From Zygnema cylindricum (taxonomy: Eukaryota; Streptophyta; Zygnematophyceae; Zygnematales; Zygnemataceae): 37,260 nucleotides of DNA. The stretch covers positions 1 through 37,260 of the forward strand of contig JBBHKE010001649.1 in assembly GCA_037447655.1 (NCBI GenBank), written 5' to 3'. Both the position numbers and the translations under genes were made by a program. Each line of letters opens with the position of its first letter. Position 1 is the first letter of the stretch. The notes below the pieces were generated by a model, which was not told where the DNA came from, did not search any database, and was given only the letters and a program-made list of their open reading frames with translations. This document shows, in pieces, positions 10,886 to 22,500 of the stretch.

Positions 10886-12519
10886 CTGTACGGTACCAAT
10901 CAGTTACCGCCGCTCGTTGACCCGATGACGTGTAGCAATTCAAGCAGTCACGCGAGGTAAGAACAACGGACGGCTCCGATATAACTCCTACCAGAAGATA
11001 GAGCTGACACAATCTACACTACTTTAGGAAGAATAGGATGTGATGGATTGAGAATCTAAGATTTAAGATGACCGTTGACTTCAAAGACATAAGCTGTTTG
11101 ATTACATAAATGACGTCGTAAAATGACGTCAGGAATGCTGATCCCTACGCTTCTCGACGAACGTCCACATTGGCGCAAAAATTGCTCCTTAAAATCATAA
11201 AATGCCTATTAATGAATATAGTATGGGTTTAGCATAGATACGAAAAGTGTTTCCTTAAAAGCAGGAAATCGCACTGAAACCGTTATGACCACTGACTTCA
11301 TGGGCAAACGTTGCTTCTATACAAACGTGACGTCCAAGAGTTACGTACGGAAACTTTTGATCCGCACGCATCGTGTTGAACGTCCATATGGAAAGTACAG
11401 TATCGGTAAGATATTTCGCTATTCATTTGTAGTGCGATACCATTTATTCGCTCAGAATCTTTTGTCGCGTTACATTGAAAGGTGGGTTAGGCCTCGAATC
11501 CACTAGGCGGTCCCAGAAACCGTACGGACACGTTTACGGGCAGTGATATCTTGCAGAATCCCACATTAGGTCTTGTCGGTACGTGTGTAAATATTAATGG
11601 TACCACGTAAGCTTGTACTCAAACGTTAAAAATCGTCAGAGATTCTTCAAGCGAAAAACCTGAACGAGATTATATCCGTACGAATAGTACAAAATAATTC
11701 CTAGATAGACTGACGGTTCACGGAGCTACGTGCCAAAACCGTCACATGCTATTTTACCTCCCGCCAAAAAAGTCATTGTAAATTTGTACGGTAACCTGTG
11801 TGAAGCAAAATTACGGAAAGTACATTTTTGTAATGTACTGTACTTATAATTTCCCGGTTCACCTCCAAGCTTTTAACATTGAACGAGTGTGCACCAAGTC
11901 GCACACACGAATTTGTTGGATTTTTTTTGTGACAGAGGGATGATTGTTCTACTCTGTTACGATCAATGCATGCGACAAGGTTGACAGAGATTATCCGTAC
12001 AGAGTAAATTTGTCCTATCTAAAAAACAGGAAGTGGAAAATCTCCAATCAACGGAAATATCTTCAACGCATATACTTTTCTGAAACGACAAAAGACTTTG
12101 CATAACAATTAAAGTACAGACGTATACAGTCGGCCACTTTTAGTACAGAAGTACACATTCGTTCATGTAAAATATTTTTCGTATCTACGTCATTTTTCAC
12201 ACGTGTCCTAATATTTTTAAAGGGACAAGAAAATTTACGTCTCAAATTTTTCAACCGTCCAAAGAAACGAAAAAGCCCCAAAAAGGAATGGCAGCAACCA
12301 CGTGAAACGCTACAAATCGAAATTTGCAAATTTATGTCGGTTCGTAGGCTGGGCCGCCGCGATTTGTTTTAGTATATTTTATATTTTTCACTTACGACAA
12401 ACAATTTGAAAGTAAATACTTTTATATTTTTGCGGGCACTTGTTACCTTTTAGCGATTTTGCTTTTTAAACGTGTCAGTTTATTCGCCCTACCGTTAATT
12501 TTCATGTACGGTTGTGTAA
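10886..12519. other. Intergenic DNA with repeat fragment
   Basis: No gene seen. Positions about 11500-11620 (GGCGGTCCCAGAAACCGTAC ... ACACGTTTACGGGCAGT ... GGTACCACGTA) resemble 12537-12650, the left part of the next element, so this is probably a fragment of the same repeat. The remainder is AT-rich with many GTACG words. Confidence 0.5.
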
Positions 12520-13178
12520 GGGTAACCTTCCATCAGGCGTTCCCAGTAATCGTACGAACACGTTTACTGGGAGTAAAATTTGTAACACCCCTTCCATCAG
12601 GTCGTGCCAGTGAATGAGGTGTAAGATTGCGAGTGGTACCACGTAGGATCCTGTTGAGCCGCCCGGGAATAATCATCATTTCGAAAAGGACAAAATCGTA
12701 AGCTGCGTATGTGTACGGGCAGACGCCGATTAAAATATCTAGTAGCGTCACGCTAATGTACAATTTGAACGTTCTTAGGGTTGTCGTCGTACCAACGGCC
12801 ACGAAAACCGTTGCAAAATTAAAGTTTATGAAGGAGGCGTGACAGGATGTCCGGTGACCAAGATTTTGTCGGCGAACAGGGTGGTTTTTTTGACGTCTGA
12901 CGCTGAATTTACAAGTGGTCCAATACACGCGTCCTGTAATCGCTAACTCTCCTCCTGAGGACAGTCGGAGGAGACTCACCAGGTACTGGATTGAAGGGGC
13001 GTTTGCGTCGAGAATTCAAAATCGGACGGTGGGAGTTTTCGCCAAAAAGTATGGAGAATCTTAACGAACTTTTAGTAAACATCTTTTGTAAAAAAAAAAA
13101 AAAAACAGTACGGCTTAATACGGAAAGGTACTTTTTCCAGTAAACAACCCCACTTTTCGCCTGATGGAAGGTTACCCC
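12520..13178. mobile_element. Inverted-repeat DNA element, 659 bp, superfamily unassigned
   Basis: The 20-base ends GGGTAACCTTCCATCAGGCG and CGCCTGATGGAAGGTTACCC are perfect inverted repeats. The right 240 bases (AAAATCGGACGGT, GTACGGC, TTTTTCCAGTAAACAACC, CTTTTCGCCTGATGG) recur at 28260-28400 and, inverted, at 28555-28690. No clear target duplication. A 148-codon minus-strand frame inside (12533-12979) has no domain I recognise. Confidence 0.75.
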
Positions 13179-13507
13179 TAGTCTGTAGTTTGCAATAAAT
13201 TTGTTGCTTCATTTCAGTGCGGTCCTGCACTATAATATCTTATTTTTATGGTACGTGGACCCCTTTGTCAAAGAAAGTTGCTTCAAAGCTTTTTTGCCAG
13301 TTCAAGTCGCTCTTGCACCGAATTCTCCAATTATCCAATTCTAGTCTCCTTGGTTAGCGAAAGCCGCTTTCTATTTTTACAGGTTTCTATATTTCACTTA
13401 CAATGGGTTTGCTGAATGCACCTTGAAAAAAGTTGGCTAGACCCGCGAGAAAATGTTAACCAGTCGTGACGGGAGCACGTTACTTTTTAAAAGTCAATAT
13501 AATCAAA

Positions 13508-14064
13508 TACACCGTGAATCGTTATTAGCGTTTAGAAATTATTAGTGTCAATAATTAATTAGTGTTAATGATATTAATTTGGGTATTGCAAACTTTTTTA
13601 AAAAATGTTTAATTGTAATTTCTCCATAACGTTGATTTAGGTACACCGGATCTGCCGTCATTATATAAACAGTAAAATAGATAGAAGTACAAAATCTGAC
13701 AATCCGTACAACGTCGCGTCTTTTTACTATAATTAATCCATAATTCTAATTTGGGTTTGCGAACGCGTTTGTCCCAAACTCGACTCCACGTTTATTCTAA
13801 GTGCAGTTCTATATACAACCGACATAAGTTAACTACCATTTTTGTACGATTTTCGGTAACAAAGTACAATGTTGTACAAACAAACACCTTCCGTACACCA
13901 CACTATTCATGAAATAAGTACGGTATGACCGTTAACGCTAATTTACAAGAACCGTAATTAACGTCAAGGAAAAATTAGATTTATTAATTGTATTTCAGGT
14001 ATCAATGTCAAAATTTAGGGGTGCCGATATAGAGTACATAAGGCTAATAACGATTCACGGTGTA
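13508..14064. mobile_element. TA-flanked MITE, copy 4 (557 bp)
   Basis: Left end TACACCGTGAATCGTTATTA, right end TAATAACGATTCACGGTGTA: perfect over these 20 bases. The right 70 bases match copy 3. Longer interior than copies 1-3, without coding capacity. Confidence 0.88.
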
Positions 14065-14109
14065 CTGTTTGCCGTCAAACCGTACCACGTCTGTACGAAT
14101 TTTGGACAG

Positions 14110-14640
14110 TACACTGTGAATCGCTATTAGCGTTAATAACGCTAATTCGGCCCCAAATTTTGACCCTCGAACCTGAAATAGAATTAACAACACTATTTGT
14201 TTTGACGTTAATATAGGTACTGTATAATTAGCGTTAATTACTCTAATTTCGACTGCTTTTAAAAAGTGTAATGTACAAAATGTACCAATTCGTACTAAAA
14301 CTAAAACTGCTCATTATTTCTTACAGATGTACAGATTAAGTGTTAGATAAAGGTGTAGACACATGAAATTGAGTCGCCACGGAAAAGCGCACTTAGACTT
14401 GATTCCCAATCATAAAGACGAGGGAAAAACGCGAGAACCTGTTCTCACATGTTTAGCGTCGAATATGTGAACACAGACTATCAAGGCTCTAATATGGGAA
14501 TGTGTATCCAAATTAGTGTTAGGTGTATAAATTAGCGTTAATTTTTGTTAGCTTTAGGCCCTTGAACCCAAAACAAGATTCATAACACTCATTGTTTTTT
14601 TACATTGATTACTTCTTAACTCTATTAGCGATTCAGTGTA
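14110..14640. mobile_element. TA-flanked MITE, copy 5 (531 bp)
   Basis: Left end TACACTGTGAATCGCTATTA, right end CTATTAGCGATTCAGTGTA. It lies 45 bases from copy 4. Subterminal repeats of the type AACGCTAATT / AACACTAATT are present, as in the other copies. Confidence 0.82.
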
Positions 14641-15417
14641 TTGTGCTTGATTACTTTAAAATTCGCTTTTGCGAAAACTGTTTCCTATGACAATGTGTCC
14701 GTTGTCGCGATGTAAACGTCTAAGTGTCCCGTCGGAAAGTCGAGCATTTCTAATAAAACTGTCAAACCACTGCATGTCTGCAACAGCATATGCATCCGCG
14801 AATGAGTATGTTCCTATAACTTTTCAGTCATGAGGCATGACACTTAACGTTTACATCCCAACGCTGCAACATATTCTAATGTTCACGATGGAAATCTGAG
14901 ATTAGCCAGTCATAAACGACATGGTCGAATTGGTGATCAGCCTTTTTCTGCATTAAACATAATTTCCTAAAATCTCTTCTCCCTGACCGACATTTTCCAG
15001 CCCTTTGTCCTTCCGCTGAAATTATGTTTTTTTCATGGACTTGGTCCAGGGAAAGTTAATTTTAGTTCACAGGTGCAGTAACTTATGGAAGAAGGTATAT
15101 CAATCCTACTAAGATAAAGACAAAAGGGAATGTGAACAATATATGAGTCAAAAGGCATGACTATCATAGTGCTTGAAAACTCGACTATATGTCCCCTCCC
15201 TCCAAAATTCAACAGAACAATTAACCTCAAGTAATAGAGTGCACAACAGTACGAAATCAAACACCAGCATTCGGAAGGCTTTCCATGAAGGCAGCAAAGC
15301 GCCAGAAGTTGTCAAACAACTCAGCTCCAGTACCAAGGAATTAGAATAAGCAATAACAAGGCTAATTTTCAGAATTCTATGGGGAAAAAAATCCCGAGCT
15401 AAGCTGACAAAATAATA
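14641..15417. other. Intergenic DNA 3' of the RING gene
   Basis: No gene seen. The sequence turns from GTACG-word-rich intergenic DNA to sequence like the RING gene around 14950. Small open frames here overlap each other and have no recognisable product. Confidence 0.4.
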
Positions 15418-15423
15418 TTTATT
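15418..15423 (-). terminator. Candidate polyadenylation signal of the RING gene
   Basis: TTTATT on the plus strand gives AATAAA on the transcript strand, 414 bases past the stop codon. Distance and sequence are suitable, but plant poly(A) signals are loose and other sites may be used. Confidence 0.35.
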
Positions 15424-15836
15424 GATACTATCTAGATGTGCATTCTATCAGTAAGGCCAACTGCTTTTAGGAAAGCGACTTACCTTCTAACCACCTGCTA
15501 ATCTAGGCCACCTCCACAGTCCTACTGCAAAAACTTCATTTGAAGACCGAAGGCGAGAGAGTCTGTACTTTCAACCTAAAAGAGAGACAAGCTAACATTT
15601 ACACGTGCAACTCTGAAGGCTAACATCTGCTTTGTAAATCCTAACCATTATAATGTAAAAAGGTAGCAAAAACAGACCAAAAACAACATTAACAGAAGCG
15701 TCCTACAAAAAGAGAAATTTACAAGGGCATATTATATTCCTACAAGCAGTAATCACGGCGCCCACTAATTCGTGGAAAAATGCCGACAACTTGAAACTAC
15801 CAAGATCATCCGGGATGCCTACAACCAGGAAGCTCC

Positions 15837-16551
15837 TTAAGGAGCAGGACCATCATACAACAATTCACTGCTCACAAGTTCCCCTTCCTCCTGTGCTCTG
15901 GCGGCAATATCTTCCAGCAGACCACTTTCATGTGCAATCCCATCTTTTCTACCAGGTTGCAAACACACAGACTCATCAGGATGGGAAGGTAGAGATGAGG
16001 TTGGTAGACAGACCTCATCCTCCAAAGACCGCAAAATCTGAGACTCAGGTATTTGAAGTCTTATCACAAGCTCAACCTCCTCGGCAGTGTTTTCCTCCCA
16101 TGTTGCTTTTTCTAAGTCACTTAATTGATTACTCTGCGAGGTGGTCACACTGTTAGAAGAAGGACATTGAACAGAGAGACTATCACTGCTTTCCAGAGGG
16201 CCCTGTTCTTTGGCTCTGGGTGACTCACACACTGAGAATGTAACTTCCGCAACAAGAGGTTCAAGAATTACATCCGTTGACTGCGATTCAATAGGAGATA
16301 CAGATACATGAGAAGGAGAATTAACATGAGATGCATCAGCGCTAGGCTGATTATTTGAAGAGTTTTCTTGCATGGAAACAGTTAGGGTTTTCTTCTTCTT
16401 ATCAGGTCTTCTCAAGACCAGTCGGCATATGGGACAGGTAGAATGGGACCGAAGCCAAGTACCGATGCACTGAACATGGAAAATATGATCACATTTGGGA
16501 ATTCTTCGGAGGACTTCACCAACTTCATAATCCGCCAGGCATACCACACAC
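15837..16551 (-). CDS. RING gene exon 12 (RING-H2 and C-terminal tail, stop)
   Basis: Acceptor TCTGACAG|GTGTGTGG. Encodes [40 protein letters not shown] and IC, an intact RING-H2, then about 195 residues rich in Ser, Glu and Gln, ending GPAP and TAA at 15837-15839. The tail has a KKKK stretch just after the RING and no recognisable domain. Confidence 0.96.
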
Positions 16552-19500
16552 CTGTCAGACAAAGGAAAAAAAAATAAGAATCTAAGCAACTTTATGACAA
16601 GAACCAAACAAGCATCATCAAAGACAAAAACCTAGTGCACAGGGCTAGTTTCTTCTCAACACTATTTACCCATTTAAAAATGGTGCGCAAGGATCGTCAA
16701 TCTGACTAACTTAGGTTCTTGAACTCAAACTACCAAACCACAGATGTCCCAATGTCGACCTTTGCCACATTCACACTGACGCCCATAAGAGTTGAAGCAC
16801 AAATATTTGTTTTTACAAAATTTAAATCTAACTACTACGCAAATCAAATTCTTTGACACATCAAATGTGTCAACAATGCTAAAGTCAAAAAGCCAAAATC
16901 CACAGCTTTGTGCCGTATTATTCGTACTGAAACAAGAAGAAGACCTACATGAAGCATTCTAGTATGCCTTTGTTGATTCATCGTGACCTGCTAGAAATTT
17001 CTGTCAAAATAATTGGGCCTGCAAAGGTCATGATGTTGCATGTACAAACTTCCATGAATGACAGAACAGGTATACATGACTTCGGTTGTAAGGTGACCAT
17101 ATCACTTAATAGATATTTTGGTCCACTGTGTATTTGGGGGTTGACAGCCTGACCAGTTTTAAGTAAAAAATTGTACGGCAACAAGAATGAAAAGCTGATC
17201 GTTGTAAGATATCGCTTTGAAGGATTTTCAATAATTACGTCATCAAAAATAACAAGCAAAAGAATCGGTTCCTCGCAAGCTAGATAAGCTTTCACAAATA
17301 CGTAGAAAGGACGCAGAAATAGTACATAAATGTATCCAATTTCTGTGGCGAACAATGCGAGCTTCCTAAGAAGCATTTACCTCCACCATAACATATAGCA
17401 GCAGGGAGTAATTGCTCAACAGATTTGAACAGACAGAAATTGAATTGCCAAAGTTATAAGTAGTGGATACAATTTGCCAAGTTGAAAATCAGATGTACTA
17501 GAAGCATTTTCATTTCCATGATAAGAAATGTCGAAGAGCCTTGTACACCTACAAACTTCACCAAATAATTCTTATTCAAAAGGAGCAGATATTCCTTTTA
17601 GGCAGCCACTCGGTATACCTGGATACGGCAATCGTCCTACAACCGGAGACCAGCAGATGTAGGCTCATACAATTATTTGATAAGATTACCAACTTGACTT
17701 TGTCAAGTTCTCTGACACCTAAATATTCAACTGATCTAGGGCCACTGTGGGTGTGATCTTATGGGTGTTTTTCAAGCTGGTACTCACATTTGACTTCAGG
17801 GTTTGTTGTATTTAACAGTAGTACATGTGTTATTGGACAAAAACAAACTAAGTGAAAAAGATGCTTGCTCACAGTCGTATGAAGCATACCAATAACACCA
17901 AATCCAGTATCAGAAATTAAGTTTTGCATCGCCGATATCTAGTAGATGTCAGTACATATCAGACTTCTACATTGAGGGACGACAAGAGACCCCTGTTTAT
18001 GCAATAATTGAGTAACCGAACGATAAATCACGATATATTATCCATATAATAAAATATGGAGAGGAGCCTACGATACTTCTAATAAATTGTACGATTGATG
18101 TATCATATCATACCGCCATTGTTCATGTAAGTGTACTATAAACCTTGTGCACTTCCACGTCACAGCATTATCAAATATTGCAGCTCTTCCTCAAATATCG
18201 CAGAAGCTGTCACATACCCATCACTTAAGTGAATAAAAAGTACTCAGTTTTCAACTACCACTCTTTAACATCACCCTAATCCCAAAAATGACTATCATAA
18301 CGATATGGTGGTCGTGGCCAAAAAACTCCAAAACATAATCAAGTATGACACTTCATGATTCGATTGTCATTTTGTACATTGCCAAACTGAATCTTACAAA
18401 GCAACACATTTTTCAACTTAGCTGCAATTCCAGAACTTTAACAACTGTAAGCTTTCTTTCTCAAAAGGCAGTGCAGGTGAGAGTGAGTCAAGGCACCGTG
18501 AATCATTCTTTGCTGGGGAAGAATCCTTCTCAAATGAAACCAGGGGGTACATCGCAATCACCGCTTCATCAATGCCTTCGCCGCTTTCGGGACCCTGACC
18601 AATTCACAACCATATGAGTCAAGATCTTTGCAGATAAGGTGAACTGAGACAAGAAGGCTGGCAAAGCCCAAAAAAAATCTTACCTTGCCAACGTTCCAGT
18701 GGAGCTGCTGAAATTTATGTTACTGCATGCAAACCATGACCTAAGAATTCCAAGGAAAGAATTCCAATGGAGGTCAACGAAAATACTCACATCTTCAAAA
18801 TTCCCATGCTCCAAATTCCTTCGATATCGGACATAAAAGGCACGGTAAATTCCAAAGCACAGACAAAAAAAGAGGGATCCCACCACAGCAAGTAGGACAG
18901 CCAGCAGGGGGCTGATGGAGACCCCATCATCTGTGGAAAGGGCAAACAAGGAATTAATGGTTTGCTCCACACATATTGCAATATTCAATTGTATATGGGT
19001 CAAACATGAACATTAATTGCAGCCAATCCTCCATAAATCATCTCTGCCAGGAGGTCGTTCCTTGGCCTAGAACGGCCAGTTCTCCACTCAAGGACAAGCA
19101 ATAGGAATGCAGATAGGACAAACGAAATCTGGCCGTCTGACAAGGAATCACCTTTTTTGGACACTTGATCTGGTATGGCAAAATGAACCTATGCAAAACA
19201 TTCGCAATCCTGATGATGCATCAGGACACCCGATCGGACTGTGACCACAAGCAAGGGGCAAGTACACTGCATTGTTCACCCCTATTAGAGAAAGAATTCT
19301 TAACATTAATGCGCAATAAGGTATTGATGATCCTAATTTAGGGTTGGACTTGCAGGCCACTTATTTGATTGAAATTTGTTCAGACTAAAACATTTTTGGG
19401 ACAAAGAAAACCCACAACTAGAACATTGTAATCTACTCTGATAGTGATGGAATGTGCAACTTGATACCTATGACAAACAGAAATAAACAGCTGCTCAATC

Positions 19501-22500
19501 ATAGAACAAACTAGAAGATTTCCAAAACATCAGAACAACTACATGAAAAGAAAACAGAGTCAATGAGATATCGAAGAGAAATTGCTGGCAAGAGTCTGGG
19601 CCTGACTCACCTTCGAGCGAAAAAGTTAGAGCTATATCGCTTGCAGAATGCGTGTGGTAGTTCATGTTGTAGACGCCAAGCACGTATCGCCCTTGGGGTT
19701 GTTCAATTGACCTTAAACTGAACAGGCTCAACTGTGTTTCATTGCTTGCAGGTGAAGTGAAGCGATAAGAATTTCGAGACAAAGTTGGAGCATCATCTTC
19801 TAAACCCACAAGGATAGTCTGTCCTCCTTTATGCTCAAAACTGCACATAAAAAAGAAAATAACAGCTTTCAAGTAGGAGAAGCCAAGTTACGAGAATAAA
19901 CTTATACGCAGGTCTAAATTATAAAACAAAAAAAAGACGATAGGGCATAAAACAAAGCACATGAATGCTCACCCAATGACAATATTTTCAATTTTTATAT
20001 TGGAAGTATATTCCACATAAGCCCACATGCCAGGAAGCAAAGTTGCTTTCACAGGAACAGAGAGCGCAGCAACTGTCGTGGCTGCATAACACAGAAAAGA
20101 AGTAAGTAACAACACCTAAACATACATTAAAAAGACAATGGCTATTTAGTAGCAGACTGAATACTTAAATGGCTGAGCGATGGATGAACACAACAAAGAT
20201 TCGTTGAAACAGTAAAGAAAAAAGTTTTTTTTCTCTTAAACAAAGCAGCATGATCATACATTCTAAAATACAGTGAGAGTGACTTCCTCGTGGGAAATCC
20301 GTTCACAAACTCGATCCGATTCATTAACTAGCAATCTCAAACACAAACAAATGACGTTAAGGATTGGGTTTTCTTGCTGCCAGACTGGTTGGAAAACACG
20401 TGTTGGTGCAATATTATAAATAGAGAAAAAAATCAAATGTTGTATTTGTCACATAGACCACACACCGGGGATGAAAGGACATGCCAAAATGCTGTCATAT
20501 ATTTTTCATAAAATTCAGAAAATCTGAAATTAACAGAGCGAAAGAAGTGATAGTATCTTTTCGCTTCTGGCCACAGCCATAGTTGTTCATGTTGTAACTT
20601 GCATAAAGAGCAATGTCAGAAGACATCACGAAAAAGAATTGCATAAAAGGCTTACTTCCTTCACAAAAGCGCCCAGCAAAGCCAGGCTTGCAAACACAGA
20701 CGCTCGAATTCCCTTGAGAGCTGCAATAGCCCTTGGGATACGAGCAATTGAGTGGACAAAGCAACCCCGACTCATCACCTGCACCAAACAGGAAAATGTC
20801 AGACTGTTCTTTCCCATCAAAAAGCACAAAAATAGTGCGGGTCTCAAATGGACTAGAATACCAAATGGACTAGGGCATTTCACATTCACAACATAAAATT
20901 TTCAGGTAATTTGATGGTTCAGCTTGACCACATAAAACTGCACAATGCTTTAATGTATACCTTACAATGTCTGAGAATGATTTAGCAGGTAGTAAAAAAT
21001 ACCAAACAGATTGCTTCTGTTGCTTAAGTTCATTTGCAGACCTCTCTGTCCATGTACATGTGGCGAATACATAAAACAAGAGGCAAACTCATACAAAATC
21101 TGTCCCCGTAGGAAAACGAGGGTTAATAAAAAAAATCACGTACTCCGAGCGGATCGCACCGTAATATTATAAATTGCGTCCTCAGAAAACTCTGCGTCAT
21201 TGTTGAGAATGCCAACTGTTGCTTTATCCTTGCCTGCTTTAAGAAACATAAAATGATAATCTGAACGCTCTTTATAGCTACTTGTATCTGCATGTTGAGA
21301 AAAATCGAAGACATTGGGTACACCATAGGGGACGAACCCTTCGTCTCTTCTCTTCACAAAAAGTACAGGATCGCCTCTTATGCGATGCATCTCCACCAAT
21401 AATATTTGATTGTCGTCCACCTAACAAACACAAGTTGGTAACAAACGATAGTGGGGAGTTTGCATGCTTTTAATGAGCAAATCCTGCCATCAATAGATGT
21501 TTTTATGTAAACCAAACAGAAAAAACTACACAAATATGTATCTGCTTCGGAAAATCACCTGCCAATAAACATGATCTGAAAGCTTTGCCTATCAATGCAA
21601 CAAAGATCATCCATATTTTGCAATCAATTATGTTCAATTTTTGGGGTGTACAGACACTGTACTGTACACTCTATACAGTACACCGCTAATCATTATTAGT
21701 GTTAATAACACTAATTTTGTCGCGGCTTTTTTAGGCCCAAAATCATAAATTAGTGTTATAAACATTCAAATAGAATTAACGCTAATATGGAAAGTATTTA
21801 TTTAGTGTTAACCATTTTATATTACGTTCGTCAAAATTAGTGTGATGTACGAGAAGCTCGTTTGCGTACATCGCGTCCACGTGACATCTCATTTCTACAA
21901 CATTAAGTGCGCTCCGCATGTAAATTAAATTTCAGTACCAGTTAGCCGCCAGAAAGAGAGGAACATTACAAAATATAAAGCATAAAATAACGTAAATTTT
22001 ACTCTAATTTACATGTTTCGTACGATTTCCAAACCGCACAAGTACGTATTTCGGCGAAAGCTGTCAGGACAGTACACCTGCACTTGAAATAGTATCGATG
22101 ACAGCTCAGCGTATACGCTATGAAGTCGACACACAAATTGGCGTTAAGTGACAAATTAATGTTAATGCTATTTTTTTTTGACACAAAATCACAAATTAGC
22201 GTTATTAACACTAAATTAGCGTTTACGCTAAAAAAATTTTAACACTAATAACGATTAGGGGTGTAGTACATACAGTCCTACAGTTCAAAAGGGTTTTACC
22301 CAGACACAATCTGTGCAATCCAAAAACCCAGTTTGATACAAATCCAATGGCGTTCAATATCAGTTCACACAAAACAAAGACCTTGCCCAATACCAAACAG
22401 CCAAACATAACCAAACGTTGATCATGAATACTGATTACCAGGACAAGACAAAAGGTGCATATTATGTTTCTCATTCTCAATAACAAGTTTGCTCACTCGA

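Noticed and set aside
12533-12979. 148-codon minus-strand open frame as a gene
   Set aside because: It lies inside an inverted-repeat element, shows no recognisable domain and has a composition like its non-coding surroundings.
22439-22496. Extension of RING gene exon 5 to a donor at 22438
   Set aside because: It would give phase 1, but exon 6 needs phase 0 for [12 protein letters not shown]; the donor at 22496 gives YFTYR|VDDNQ and a coherent strand.
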